This document shows positions 51,908-60,445 of a stretch of 64,000 nucleotides of DNA, piece after piece. This stretch comes from Anaeromyxobacter diazotrophicus (GTDB taxonomy: Bacteria; Myxococcota; Myxococcia; Myxococcales; Anaeromyxobacteraceae). Position numbers and translations under genes: made by a program. Every line of letters starts with the position of its first letter. Positions within the stretch are counted from its first letter, which is position 1. The notes under the pieces were generated by a model. That model was not told where the DNA came from, did no database searches, and saw only the letters and a list, made by a program, of their open reading frames with translations. The stretch is taken from contig NZ_BJTG01000001.1 of assembly GCF_013340205.1 (NCBI RefSeq), positions 248,001 to 312,000 of the forward strand, in the 5' to 3' direction.

Positions 51908-52765
51908 TCACTGGGCGAGGGTGGCCCAGAGGTAGACCCAGGGCGCCACGAAGAGCAAGGCGTCGATCCGATCCAGCAGCCCGCCGTGCCCGGGGATCAG
52001 GCGCCCGGAGTCCTTGACCCCTGCCGAGCGCTTGAGCATCGACTCGCACAGGTCCCCGAGGGGGCCCAGCACCGACGCGCCCAGCCCGAGGCCGACGCAG
52101 CCCGCCCAGGACAGGAGGAAGGCCTCGCCCTCCGGCTGCGGCAGGACCCCGGGGCCGAAGAGCGCCTTCACGACGAGCGCCCCGAGCACGCTGCCGAGGA
52201 CGCCGCCCCCGAACCCCTCCCAGGTCTTCTTGGGGCTGACGCGCGGGTAGAGCGGGTGCTTTCCGAAGAAGCGGCCGGCGAAGTACGCGAGCGTGTCGTT
52301 GAGCCAGGTGGTGACGAAGGTGAGGATCACCCACGCGAACCCGTGCCGCAGGCGCAGCCCGACCACCGAGCTGATGAGCACGCCGCAGTAGAGCCAGGCC
52401 AGCGCCGAGGCGGCGACCCGCTGCGGCGAGCCCTCGATGGGCCCGGCGCGGAACAGGTTCAGGACGAGCAGCGCCATGGCGGCGACGGCGAGCGCGAGCG
52501 GGACGATGCTGGGGTAGGCGCGCGAGGCGTCCTGCGCCGTCCACCAGGGGACGAACGGCAGGAGCGCGGCCACCGCCACCCCGAACGCCTCGGGGACGCG
52601 CACCGCGGTGAACATGCCGGTGAGCTCGATGGCCGAGATGGCCGCCGCGACGGCGAGGAGCACGGTGAACGGCAGCCCGCCCAGCCAGGTCACCCAGACC
52701 AGCGCGGGGAACAGGAGGAGGGCCGAGACGACCCGCAGCGCGAGGTTCTTGTTCTTCTCGTTCAT
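51908..52765 (-). CDS. cdsA: Phosphatidate cytidylyltransferase
   Basis: 285 residues. Multi-helix inner-membrane enzyme that makes CDP-diacylglycerol, substrate of PgsA elsewhere in the window. The C-terminal family signature is complete: SMLKRSAGVKDSG followed by LIPGHGGLLDRIDAL. Six to eight membrane helices precede it. ATG overlaps the uppS stop (ATGA); dxr starts 19 bases downstream. Confidence 0.96.
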   Translation of the reverse strand: MNEKNKNLALRVVSALLLFPALVWVTWLGGLPFTVLLAVAAAISAIELTGMFTAVRVPEAFGVAVAALLPFVPWWTAQDASRAYPSIVPLALAVAAMALLVLNLFRAGPIEGSPQRVAASALAWLYCGVLISSVVGLRLRHGFAWVILTFVTTWLNDTLAYFAGRFFGKHPLYPRVSPKKTWEGFGGGVLGSVLGALVVKALFGPGVLPQPEGEAFLLSWAGCVGLGLGASVLGPLGDLCESMLKRSAGVKDSGRLIPGHGGLLDRIDALLFVAPWVYLWATLAQ

Positions 52766-53517
52766 GCGCGGTCGCGCGCCGCCACCTGCGCTCCGGTGAG
52801 CCCGAACCGGCGCTCGCGCCTCTGGAAGTCGTCCACGACCTGCAAGAGCTCCAGCTCCCGGAAGTCCGGCCAGAGCAGCTCGGTGAAGGCCAGCTCGGCG
52901 TAGGCGCACTGCCAGAGCAGGAAGTTCGAGACGCGCCGCTCGCCGCTGGTGCGGACGAGCAGGTCGAGCTCGGGCAGCCCCACCGTCCACAGCCGCGCGT
53001 CGAGGGCGTCCCGGTCGAGCGACACGCCCTCGGCCGCGGCGCGGCGCGCGGCCTGCGCGATGTCCTCGCGGGCGTCGTAGGAGAGCGCGAGCGTGAGGAT
53101 GAGGCCGCGGTTGCCCTGCGACTCCTGCCGCATCCGCTCCAGCCGCTCGCGGACGAACCCGGGCAGCCGGTCCAGCTCGCCGATGGCGTGGAGCCGGACG
53201 TCGTTGTCCATGATCTCGGCGCGCTCGGAGTCGAGGTACTCGGCGAGGAGCTGCATGAGCCCCGCCACCTCGTCCGGCGGCCGCGACCAGTTCTGCGCGC
53301 TGAAGGCGTAGAGGGTGAGCGCCTCGAGCCCGATCCGGCGCGCCTCGCGGGTCACCGCGCGCACGGACTCGGAGCCCTCGCGGTGCCCGGCCAGCCGCGG
53401 CAGGCCGCGCGCCTCGGCCCAGCGGCCGTTCCCGTCCATGATGATGGCGACGTGGCGGGGCAGCGGGCGCGCGCGCACCTTCTCCCGCAGGCTCTCGGCG
53501 AGCGTCCTCTCGGCCAC
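52762..53517 (-). CDS. uppS: Isoprenyl transferase (undecaprenyl diphosphate synthase)
   Basis: 251 residues, GTG start. Cis-prenyltransferase that makes the C55 carrier for peptidoglycan and O-antigen. HVAIIMDGNGRWAEARGLPR has the catalytic Asp; GHREGSESVR, TLYAFSAQNWSRPPDEV, and the C-terminal RTSGERRVSNFLLWQCAY and ELLWPDF complete the family pattern. First gene of the envelope operon; a TGCTATGAG extended -10-like element ends six bases before the start, suggesting a leaderless message. Confidence 0.96.
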   Translation of the reverse strand: MAERTLAESLREKVRARPLPRHVAIIMDGNGRWAEARGLPRLAGHREGSESVRAVTREARRIGLEALTLYAFSAQNWSRPPDEVAGLMQLLAEYLDSERAEIMDNDVRLHAIGELDRLPGFVRERLERMRQESQGNRGLILTLALSYDAREDIAQAARRAAAEGVSLDRDALDARLWTVGLPELDLLVRTSGERRVSNFLLWQCAYAELAFTELLWPDFRELELLQVVDDFQRRERRFGLTGAQVAARDRA

Positions 53518-53592
53518 GCGCGGCTCATAGCACGGCGGCCCGGTGGTGGCGAGGGACGCGCGCGGCGCGCCCGGCGGCCCCGGGACCCCCCG

Positions 53593-53621
53593 TTGCCGGG
53601 CCAGAATCCCCCCCGTATGCT
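53593..53621 (+). promoter_or_regulatory. Sigma70-like promoter of the kinase gene
   Basis: TTGCCG (53593-53598), 17-base spacer, TATGCT (53616-53621). The ATG at 53629 lies seven bases after the -10, so transcription would begin at the start codon. Confidence 0.6.
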
Positions 53622-53628
53622 CGACCGG

Positions 53629-54732
53629 ATGCCCCCTCGCGCGGTCGGCCCATACGAGGTCCTGTCGGTCATCGGCCGCGGCGGGATCGGCACCGTCTAC
53701 CGCGCCCGGCACCGGACGAGCGGGGCCGAGGTGGCGGTGAAGCTGCTGGGGCCGCCGCCCGCCTGCGACCCCACTGCCGCGCGGCGGCTGGCGCGCGAGT
53801 TCGAGGCGCTGCGGGGGCTCGATCACCCGAACGTGGTGCGCGTGTACGACGCCGGCGTGCACGAGGGGTACTCGTTCCTCGCCATGGAGCTGGTGGAGGG
53901 GCTCGACCTGCGCAGCTACCTCTCGCCGGCCCTCGACGCCTCCCCCTACGCCGGCGCCGCGCCCGGCGCACCGGCCCCGAGCGGCGACCGCCCCGCGCTC
54001 GACGCCTGGTCCGACGAGCCGGACACGGAGAGCCTGCTCACCCCCGCCCTCGACGTGGAGCCGCCGGCGCAGGGCCCCGACGCCATCCGCGCCTTCGCCG
54101 CGCTCATGGACGAGCCGGAGACGGAGGGGAGCTTCGCGCAGGCCGAGCCGCGGGAGGCCTCGCCGGAGAAGGTCCGGGCCGGGGAGGCGAAGCCGCTCGC
54201 GGACGAGGTGCTCGAGGGCCTGAACGGCCCCTCGCGCCGCGCCCGCCTCGTGGACGCCGTGGCGCAGGTGTGCGACGGCCTCGCCCACGTGCACGCGCAC
54301 GGCCTCGTGCACCGCGACCTGAAGCCGTCCAACATCATGGTGGACGACGCGCGCCGGGTGCGGCTCATGGACTTCGGGCTGGTGAAGCTCGCGACCGACG
54401 CCACCCACCTCACCCTGCACGGCCGGGTGGTGGGCACCTACCGCTACATGGCCCCCGAGCAGGCGCGCGGCGAGGCGGTGGACCACCGCGCCGACCTCTA
54501 CAGCCTGGGCGTCATCCTGTTCGAGCTCCTGTGCGGGCGGCCGCCGTTCCTCTCCAAGCGGCCGGTGGAGCTGTGGAACGAGATCATCTCCCGGCCGCCG
54601 GTGGCGCCCGCCGCGCTCAACCCCGGGGTCGACCCGCGCCTGGCGCGGCTCGCGCTGCGGCTCCTCGCGAAGGACCCGCGCCAGCGCTTCCAGACCGCCG
54701 CCGAGGTGGCCGCCGCCGTGCGCGGCGGCTGA
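53629..54732 (+). CDS. Ser/Thr protein kinase with large insert in the kinase domain
   Basis: 367 residues from ATG 53629, chosen over ATG 53617 because the latter overlaps the -10 element. Eukaryotic-type kinase: GRGGIGTVY loop, VAVK Lys38, HRDLKPSN with catalytic Asp230, DFG Asp248, and APEQ. All key residues are present, so it should be active. A segment of about 100 residues (about 99-202), acidic and Pro/Ala-rich, sits between the hinge (LRSYL) and helix E, where kinases normally have a few residues. The chain ends right after the kinase fold, with no transmembrane helix, so it is cytoplasmic. Divergent from uppS. Confidence 0.92.
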   Translation: MPPRAVGPYEVLSVIGRGGIGTVYRARHRTSGAEVAVKLLGPPPACDPTAARRLAREFEALRGLDHPNVVRVYDAGVHEGYSFLAMELVEGLDLRSYLSPALDASPYAGAAPGAPAPSGDRPALDAWSDEPDTESLLTPALDVEPPAQGPDAIRAFAALMDEPETEGSFAQAEPREASPEKVRAGEAKPLADEVLEGLNGPSRRARLVDAVAQVCDGLAHVHAHGLVHRDLKPSNIMVDDARRVRLMDFGLVKLATDATHLTLHGRVVGTYRYMAPEQARGEAVDHRADLYSLGVILFELLCGRPPFLSKRPVELWNEIISRPPVAPAALNPGVDPRLARLALRLLAKDPRQRFQTAAEVAAAVRGG

Positions 54733-54766
54733 GCGTCAGGGAAGCGGTCCACGATGGGCTGCGCGC

Positions 54767-55429
54767 ATGTCCGATCTCCCGCCCTCCCAGCTCACCTACG
54801 AGGTCGTGGTGGCCGAGTACTTCCTCGGGCTGCGCGGCGCCGGGCTCATGCTGTCGCCGCTCGACCTCGAGCAGGTGCGCGCCTGGGAGCGGCGCGGGCT
54901 GCCGGTGGCGGTGGTCTGCCGCGGGCTCAAGCACGGGCTCGAGGCGGCGCTGCGCGACCGGCCCGAGGGCTCGCCCCCGCCGCGCGCGCTCCGCGCCTAC
55001 CGGCGCGCGGTGGAGGACGCCTGGCGCGCCTACCAGGGCGGGCGGGTGGGCGACGCGCCGCCGCCGCCGGGCGAGGCGGAGGTGGCGGCCGCGCGGCTCG
55101 CCGCGGCACGGGCGCTCCTCGCCGCCGCGCCGGCCGGCGGCCCGGCGGCCGGCGGGCTGGCCGCGGCCCGGGCAGCGCTCGCCGCCTGCGCCGGCGCCGG
55201 CCTGGCCGAGGTGGAGGGGGCGCTCGACGCCGCGGACGCCGCGCTCCTCCGCGGCTGGATCGGCGCCCTGCCCCGCGCCGACCGCGCCGCGCTCGGCCCG
55301 CGCTGCCGGCGGCTCGCCGGCGACCGCCCTCCCTGGACGCGGCCAGCCGCCTACCGCCACGCGCTCCGGGCGCACCTGGCCGACGCCGGGCGGGAGGCCG
55401 GCCTCCTCCGGCTGGCGGCTTCGGTGTAG
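54767..55429 (+). CDS. Protein of unknown function next to a DnaC-like ATPase (220 aa)
   Basis: ATG start, no evident ribosome site. First 75 residues are the conserved-looking part (LTYEVVVAEYFLGLRGAGLMLSPLDLEQVRAWE, VVCRGLKHGLEAAL), helical; the rest is Ala/Arg-rich and of low complexity with Pro patches. No signal or membrane helix. It is 13 bases from the zinc-ribbon ATPase gene, and the two are probably one unit. The N-terminal pattern is reminiscent of helical adaptor domains of replication proteins, but I cannot assign a family. Confidence 0.6.
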   Translation: MSDLPPSQLTYEVVVAEYFLGLRGAGLMLSPLDLEQVRAWERRGLPVAVVCRGLKHGLEAALRDRPEGSPPPRALRAYRRAVEDAWRAYQGGRVGDAPPPPGEAEVAAARLAAARALLAAAPAGGPAAGGLAAARAALAACAGAGLAEVEGALDAADAALLRGWIGALPRADRAALGPRCRRLAGDRPPWTRPAAYRHALRAHLADAGREAGLLRLAASV

Positions 55430-55442
55430 ACTCCCGGGCCCC

Positions 55443-56330
55443 ATGGCCGACCCAGCGCAGAGTGGTCCCTGCCGCGCGTGCGGCGGGGTGGGCTACCTCG
55501 TCGAGCAGGTGCTCGGGCACCCCGCCCGCGCGCGCCGCTGCGACTGCCAGGCCGCCTGCCCCCGCTGCGGCGAGAGCGGCTACGTCCTGGTGCAGAACGG
55601 GCCGTCCGCGGTCGCGCAGCCCTGCGCCTGCCGCCGGCTCGACGAGCGGATCGCCCTCTTCAACCGGATCGGCATCCCGGCCGCGGTGGCGCTCGCCTCC
55701 TTCGACACCTTCCGCGCCTGGTCGCCCGACCACGCCGCCGCCAAGGCGGCCGCCGAGGACTTCGCCCGGAAGTTCCGCGGCGATCGGCCGACGAAGGGGT
55801 TCCTGCTCTACGGCCGCCCCGGGGCGGGCAAGACGCACCTCCTCTGCGCCGCGCTGCGCTGGCTGGCGCTGGAGAAGGGGGTGGGGAGCCGGTACGTCGA
55901 GTTCATGCTGCTCCTCTCCGACATGAAGTCCGGCTTCGACGCGAACCGCAGCCACATGGAGGTGCTGCGGCCGCTCCTCCAGGTCCCGGTGCTCGCCATC
56001 GACGAGCTGGGCAAGGAGCGCGGCACCGACTGGGAGCGGTCGATGCTGGACGAGCTCATCAGCCGCCGCTTCAACGCCGGGCTCACCACGCTCTTCGCAA
56101 CGAACTACTTCCTCGAGGACCGGGCGGTGCCGGAGTCGCCCGGACGATCCGTGAACACCCGCTCGGCCCAGTTCCAGCGCGACGCCGAGAGCATGACGCT
56201 CGCGCAGCGGGTGGGCGACCGCATCTACTCGCGCCTCAACGAGATGTGCGTCTTCGTGAAGCTGGACCCCGGCCATGACCTCCGCAAGGAGCGGGCCGAC
56301 GCGGGCAGCGCCGGGTTCTGGAAGGGGTAG
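55443..56330 (+). CDS. Zinc-ribbon AAA ATPase, DnaC/IstB-like
   Basis: 295 residues. The N-terminal 65 residues hold four Cys pairs or singles (CRACGGVGY, CDC, CPRCGESGY, CAC), like the zinc ribbon of DnaJ. The ATPase domain follows: Walker A GRPGAGKTH (about 122-130), Walker B VLAIDELG, sensor-1-like LFATNYF and an Arg-rich end (RVGDRIYSRLNEMC). DnaC and IstB members load helicase or help transposition. There is no transposase beside it, so a helicase-loader or DNA-repair role with the upstream protein is more likely. Confidence 0.82.
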   Translation: MADPAQSGPCRACGGVGYLVEQVLGHPARARRCDCQAACPRCGESGYVLVQNGPSAVAQPCACRRLDERIALFNRIGIPAAVALASFDTFRAWSPDHAAAKAAAEDFARKFRGDRPTKGFLLYGRPGAGKTHLLCAALRWLALEKGVGSRYVEFMLLLSDMKSGFDANRSHMEVLRPLLQVPVLAIDELGKERGTDWERSMLDELISRRFNAGLTTLFATNYFLEDRAVPESPGRSVNTRSAQFQRDAESMTLAQRVGDRIYSRLNEMCVFVKLDPGHDLRKERADAGSAGFWKG

Positions 56331-56339
56331 GCCGCGCCC

Positions 56340-56367
56340 TTGACAGCGCGCGCGGCTGCGCTATCGC
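56340..56367 (+). promoter_or_regulatory. Sigma70-like promoter of the ABC operon
   Basis: TTGACA (56340-56345), 16-base spacer, TATCGC (56362-56367); ATG 56376 follows by eight bases, consistent with a leaderless or nearly leaderless message. Confidence 0.7.
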
Positions 56368-56375
56368 TCCCCGCC

Positions 56376-57149
56376 ATGATCGAGGTCTCGCATCTCACGA
56401 AGCGCTACCGCGAGCGCCTGGCGGTGGACGACCTGTCCTTCACGGTCGCGAAGGGCGAGGTGATCGGCTTCCTCGGTCCGAACGGCGCCGGCAAGTCCAC
56501 CACCCTGCGCATCCTCACCGGCTTCCTGCCCGCCACGAGCGGCACCGCCACCGTGGCCGGCTTCGACGTGTTCGAGCACCCGCTCGAGGTGAAGCGGCGC
56601 ATCGGCTACCTGCCCGAGAACCCGCCCGTCTACCTCGACCTCACCCCGCGCGCCTGCCTGGAGCTCGTGGCGGGCCTGAAGGCGCTGCCGCGCCGCGCGG
56701 TGAAGGGCGAGATCGAGCGGGTGGCGCACCTGGCCGGCATCGAGGACGTGCTCGACCGCGTGGCGGGGAACCTGTCGAAGGGGTACCGCCAGCGGGTCGG
56801 GCTGGCGCAGGCGCTGGTGGGCGATCCGGAGGTCCTCGTCCTCGACGAGCCCACCGTCGGCCTCGACCCGCTCCAGATCCGGGAGGTGCGCGAGCTGGTG
56901 AAGGGGCTCGCCGAGCGGCATACGGTCATCCTCTCCACCCACATCCTCCCGGAGGTGGCGATGACCTGCCAGAAGGTGCTGGTGCTGAACGCCGGGCGCC
57001 TGGTCGACTTCGACACGCTCGACGGACTCATCGCGAAGCACCTCCCCGGCCGCCAGGTCACGCTCGACGACATCGCCTTCCTGGAGGAGATCTACGGGAA
57101 GCTCGTCTCGCCGTCCGGCGCCGCCCCGGTGGCCGCCGCCGCCCGGTAG
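56376..57149 (+). CDS. ABC transporter ATP-binding protein, GldA-like
   Basis: 257 residues; ATG 56376 is chosen because the promoter occupies the longer frame. Walker A LGPNGAGKSTT (about 36-46), Q-loop region RIGYLPENPP, signature LSKGYRQR, Walker B VLVLDEPTVGLDP and switch His in STHIL. The short C-terminal region and PENPP match the GldA/CcmA-like exporters that pair with a single-ORF permease and a GldG protein. First gene of a four-gene operon. Confidence 0.93.
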   Translation: MIEVSHLTKRYRERLAVDDLSFTVAKGEVIGFLGPNGAGKSTTLRILTGFLPATSGTATVAGFDVFEHPLEVKRRIGYLPENPPVYLDLTPRACLELVAGLKALPRRAVKGEIERVAHLAGIEDVLDRVAGNLSKGYRQRVGLAQALVGDPEVLVLDEPTVGLDPLQIREVRELVKGLAERHTVILSTHILPEVAMTCQKVLVLNAGRLVDFDTLDGLIAKHLPGRQVTLDDIAFLEEIYGKLVSPSGAAPVAAAAR

Positions 57150-57160
57150 GAGAGGACCTC

Positions 57161-57955
57161 ATGCGCAGCACGCTCGCCCTCGCGAAGAAGGAGCTCCAGG
57201 TCTACTTCACGACCCCCATCGCCTACGCCGCGTTCATGGTGATGGCCTTCTTCGCCGCCCAGTTCTTCACCGGCGCGCTCGACGCCTACCGCACCTTCGT
57301 CGTCCGCGTGTCGGGCTCCGAGGCGCAGGGCGTGCTCGAGCACCTCAACCTCACCGACGTGGTGGTGTCGCGGCTGTTCGCCTCGGTGGGCGTCTTCATC
57401 GTCATCTCCGCCCCCTTCCTCTCCATGCGCCTCCTCGCGGAGGAGAAGCGCGGGCGCACCTTCGAGCTGCTCATGACCTCGCCGGTACGCCCGCTCCAGA
57501 TCGTGGCCGGCAAGTACCTGGCGGCGCTGGTCGTGATGGCGGTGTCGGTGGGGATCGTGGCGCTCTTCCCCGCCCTGCTGTCGCTCTTCGCCAAGGGGGC
57601 GCAGGGCGGCCCCGCGGTCGAGTGGCAGACGGTGGGCACCGGGCTCCTCGGCCTGCTCCTGCTCGGCGCGATGTGCATGGCGGTGGGGCTGTTCGTCTCG
57701 GCGCTCACCGAGTCGGTCATCGTGGCGGCGCTCGTGTCGCTCATCGTCCTGCTGGGGCTGTGGGTGGTGACGCTCTTCACGGTCGGCACGGAGGGGCCGC
57801 TGCGCGACCTCGCCTCCGGGATGAGCGCCTCCGAGCACCTGATGCCGTTCCTGCAGGGCCGGATCGAGCTCAAGGACGTCGTCTACTACCTCTCGTTCGT
57901 CGCGCTCGGGCTCTGGCTCACCGACCGCGCCGTCGAGGGGCACCGCTGGGCCTGA
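57161..57955 (+). CDS. ABC-2-type permease, GldF-like
   Basis: 264 residues, six predicted helices, ATG preceded by GGAGAGG. LAKKELQVYFTTPIAYAAFM at the N-terminus and RLLAEEKRGRTFELLMTSPV in the second loop are typical of this permease family. Together with the ATPase it should form the transmembrane pump. Neighbour of the GldG-like gene (five bases on), supporting a joint complex. Confidence 0.9.
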   Translation: MRSTLALAKKELQVYFTTPIAYAAFMVMAFFAAQFFTGALDAYRTFVVRVSGSEAQGVLEHLNLTDVVVSRLFASVGVFIVISAPFLSMRLLAEEKRGRTFELLMTSPVRPLQIVAGKYLAALVVMAVSVGIVALFPALLSLFAKGAQGGPAVEWQTVGTGLLGLLLLGAMCMAVGLFVSALTESVIVAALVSLIVLLGLWVVTLFTVGTEGPLRDLASGMSASEHLMPFLQGRIELKDVVYYLSFVALGLWLTDRAVEGHRWA

Positions 57956-57959
57956 CGCC

Positions 57960-59495
57960 ATGAAGAAGCCCATCCTCTCCCGCGTCCTCGGCGCCGTCGG
58001 CCTCGTCCTCCTGGCGACGAGCGCGGTCACCCTCTTCTTCGGCAACACGCGCTTCCTGGTCGGGAAGCTGGTGCTGGCGGCGGCCTGCGCCGCCGCCTCG
58101 TTCGCGCTCGGCGAGGCGGGCGGGCTGCGCCGGTTCTTCACCGGCCGCGCGCTCCACTTCGGGGCGGTGACGGCGGTCTCCGCGCTGGCGCTGGTGGTGG
58201 CGCTCGGCGCCGCCAACTGGATCGCCTACCAGCGCCCGAAGAGCTGGGACCTCACCAAGAACCGCATCTTCACGCTGCAGGAGGACACGGTCCGGACGCT
58301 CCGGGCGCTGAAGACGCCGGTGAAGGCCCTCGCGGTCTACCGCCTCGACGAGGAGGGCTACGCGCAGGCGCGCGCGCTCCTCGAGCGGTACGCCGCCGTC
58401 ACGCCGCGCTTCACCTTCGAGCTGGTGGACCCCTACAAGAACCCGGAGAAGGCGCGCGCCTACGGCGTCCTCTCCTCCGGCCCGCGCATCCTGCTCCTCT
58501 CCGGCGACCAGCGCGCGCCCGCCTCGGCCGCCGACGAGCAGGGCGTCACGAACGCGCTGGTGAAGGTCACGCGCACCGCCGCCCGCAAGATCTACTTCCT
58601 CACCGGCCACGGCGAGCCCGACCTCGCCTCGCAGGAGCCGCGCGGCTACGGGCTCCTCGCGAAGGCGCTCACGGCGGAGGGGTACGAGGTGGCGCCGCTC
58701 TCGCTGCCGGAGCAGGGCCGGGTCCCGGCCGACGCGGCGGTGCTGGTGGTGGCGGGGGCGAGGAAGGCGCTCCTCCCGCCCGAGCTGAAGCTCCTCGACG
58801 CCTACGCCGACCAGGGCGGGCACCTCGGCCTCTTCCTCGAGCCGGAGGCGGACGCCGGCCTCGACAAGCTCCTGGCGCGCTTCGGCGTGCAGGCCGATGA
58901 CGACGTGGTGGTGGACCCGTCGCCGGCGGCGCAGCTGCTCGGCTCGCCGGTCTCGCCCATCGCCCTCCCCTCCGGCGCGCACCCCATCTCGCGCGAGCTG
59001 GCCGACACCGCGCTCGTCCTCCCCACCGCGCGCTCGCTGGTGGCGCTCACGCAGGCCGGCGTCACGCCGACGCCGCTCGCGCTCACGGGCAGCGAGGCCT
59101 GGGGCGAGACGGACCTCAAGGGCGTCTTCGAGCGCGGCCAGGCGCGGCGCGACGAGGGCGAGAAGGGCGGCCCGCTGCCGCTCGCCATGGCGGCGGAGAA
59201 GCCGGCGGCCGGCGAGGGACAGCGCCCGGCGCGGCTGGTGGCCGCCGGCGACTCCGACTTCTTCACGAACCAGTACCTGCAGCTCGGCGGCAACAGGGAC
59301 TTCGCCATGAACGCGCTCTCCTGGCTCGCCGAGCAGGAGGACCGCATCACGCTCCGGCCGCGGAGCCGCGAGGCGTCGCTGGTGCTGCTCACCGACGCCC
59401 AGGCGACCGCGCTCAAGTTCCTCTCGGTGGACGTGCTCCCGGTGGGGCTCCTGGTGCTGGGCCTGGCGGTGTGGATGGTGCGGCGGTCGCGGTAG
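57960..59495 (+). CDS. GldG-like ABC-associated auxiliary protein
   Basis: 511 residues. Two N-terminal helices, then a large periplasmic region: WDLTKNRIFTL (about 97-107) and VDPYKNPEKA typical of the GldG/DUF7088-like module, ITG-type TGHGEPDLAS, then a C-terminal helix with RRSR tail. In Bacteroidota these proteins belong to the gliding ABC complex; in myxobacteria the function is unproven. It follows the permease by five bases. Confidence 0.88.
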   Translation: MKKPILSRVLGAVGLVLLATSAVTLFFGNTRFLVGKLVLAAACAAASFALGEAGGLRRFFTGRALHFGAVTAVSALALVVALGAANWIAYQRPKSWDLTKNRIFTLQEDTVRTLRALKTPVKALAVYRLDEEGYAQARALLERYAAVTPRFTFELVDPYKNPEKARAYGVLSSGPRILLLSGDQRAPASAADEQGVTNALVKVTRTAARKIYFLTGHGEPDLASQEPRGYGLLAKALTAEGYEVAPLSLPEQGRVPADAAVLVVAGARKALLPPELKLLDAYADQGGHLGLFLEPEADAGLDKLLARFGVQADDDVVVDPSPAAQLLGSPVSPIALPSGAHPISRELADTALVLPTARSLVALTQAGVTPTPLALTGSEAWGETDLKGVFERGQARRDEGEKGGPLPLAMAAEKPAAGEGQRPARLVAAGDSDFFTNQYLQLGGNRDFAMNALSWLAEQEDRITLRPRSREASLVLLTDAQATALKFLSVDVLPVGLLVLGLAVWMVRRSR

Positions 59496-59512
59496 GCCCG
59501 CCCGGAACGGCC

Positions 59513-60109
59513 ATGACCTCGCGCGCCCGCTCGCTCCTCTCGGCCTTCGCGCTGCTCGCCGTCGCGGCGGGCGCGGTCGCCTTCGCCTGGTTCGGCGTCG
59601 CGCGGAAGGACGAGGCCGCGGCGGCGCGCAAGGCCGCCGGCCAGCGGCTCTTCGCGTTCGAGCCCGCCCAGGTGAAGGCGCTCACGCTCCGGGCGAAGGG
59701 CACCACCACGGCCCTCGCCCGCGCGGGCGACGGCTGGCGGCTCGAGGGCGAGCGGCCCGCGCCGGCGCAGCGGCGCGTGGTGGAGGGCCTCCTGGAGGCG
59801 GTCGCCGGGCTCCAGAAGAAGGCGGTGCTCTCTCCGGCGGACGGTCCGGCGCTGGAGCAGTACGGCCTCGCGGCGCCGGAGGCGCAGCTCACGCTGACGC
59901 TCGACGGCGGCCGCCAGGTCGAGCTGGCGCTCGGCGGCGAGAACGCCTACGACGGGACGCGCTTCGTGCGGACCGGCGACGGGACGGTGGCGCTGGTGGA
60001 CGGCGGGGTGGCCTGGCGCCTCACCCGGGACCGCCAGGCCTTCGAGCAGCCGCCCCCTCCCCCGCCCTCCCCGGACGCCGGCGTTGACGCGGGGCGTCCA
60101 CCCCCTTAA
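59513..60109 (+). CDS. DUF4340-containing protein of the Gld-like operon
   Basis: 198 residues; ATG 59513 gives a membrane helix at residues 5-25 followed by a periplasmic DUF4340-type repeat (LFAFEPAQVKALTLRAKG, GWRLEGERPAPA, YGLAAPEAQLTL). DUF4340 proteins often end GldAFG operons. The C-terminus is Pro-rich. The stop codon TAA overlaps the -10 of the rpoZ promoter. Confidence 0.82.
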   Translation: MTSRARSLLSAFALLAVAAGAVAFAWFGVARKDEAAAARKAAGQRLFAFEPAQVKALTLRAKGTTTALARAGDGWRLEGERPAPAQRRVVEGLLEAVAGLQKKAVLSPADGPALEQYGLAAPEAQLTLTLDGGRQVELALGGENAYDGTRFVRTGDGTVALVDGGVAWRLTRDRQAFEQPPPPPPSPDAGVDAGRPPP

Positions 60110-60112
60110 AGT
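60084..60112 (+). promoter_or_regulatory. Sigma70-like promoter of rpoZ
   Basis: TTGACG (60084-60089), 17-base spacer, TAAAGT (60107-60112). The -10 overlaps the stop of the preceding gene. Confidence 0.7.
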
Positions 60113-60145
60113 TCGCCCCTTCGACTTCCGGGAGAGAGATCAGAC

Positions 60146-60412
60146 ATGGCCCGCGTCACCGTAGAAGACTGCCTGCCGATGGTGGACAACCGCTTCGCGC
60201 TCGTCCTCCTGGCCACCAAGCGGACCCGCCAGCTCATGGCGGGCGCGCGGCCGCTCCTCCCCGCCTCCAAGAACAAGCCGGCCGTGCTGGCCCTGCGCGA
60301 GATCGCGACGAGCAAGGTCCGGTTCGACCGCTCGGTGCGCGACGCCCTCTCCGGCAAGTTCGACCAGGAGAAGGTGAACATCGGCGCCGGGCAGACCCGC
60401 ACGCTGAAGTAG
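60146..60412 (+). CDS. rpoZ: DNA-directed RNA polymerase omega subunit
   Basis: 88 residues, ATG six bases after GGGAGAGAGA. Small subunit that helps assemble beta-prime. [30 protein letters not shown] and the central [11 protein letters not shown] are the typical omega pattern. No spoT or gmk is adjacent here, unlike in many proteobacteria. Confidence 0.95.
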   Translation: MARVTVEDCLPMVDNRFALVLLATKRTRQLMAGARPLLPASKNKPAVLALREIATSKVRFDRSVRDALSGKFDQEKVNIGAGQTRTLK

Positions 60413-60434
60413 GGCGGGGGCTCGTCCCCCCGGG
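60413..60434. terminator. GC-rich palindrome between rpoZ and a convergent gene (dispersed repeat copy 2)
   Basis: GGCGGGGGCTCGTCCCCCC forms a strong stem just after the rpoZ stop and before the convergent gene's stop, so it can end transcription from both sides. Nearly identical to 62397-62417 and, inverted, to 26468-26489. Confidence 0.6.
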
Positions 60435-60445
60435 ATCGCCGCGCC

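Noticed and set aside
55443-56330. IS21-type transposition helper
   Set aside because: The ATPase resembles IstB, but no IstA transposase or terminal repeats occur nearby, and the N-terminal zinc ribbon is unlike IstB.
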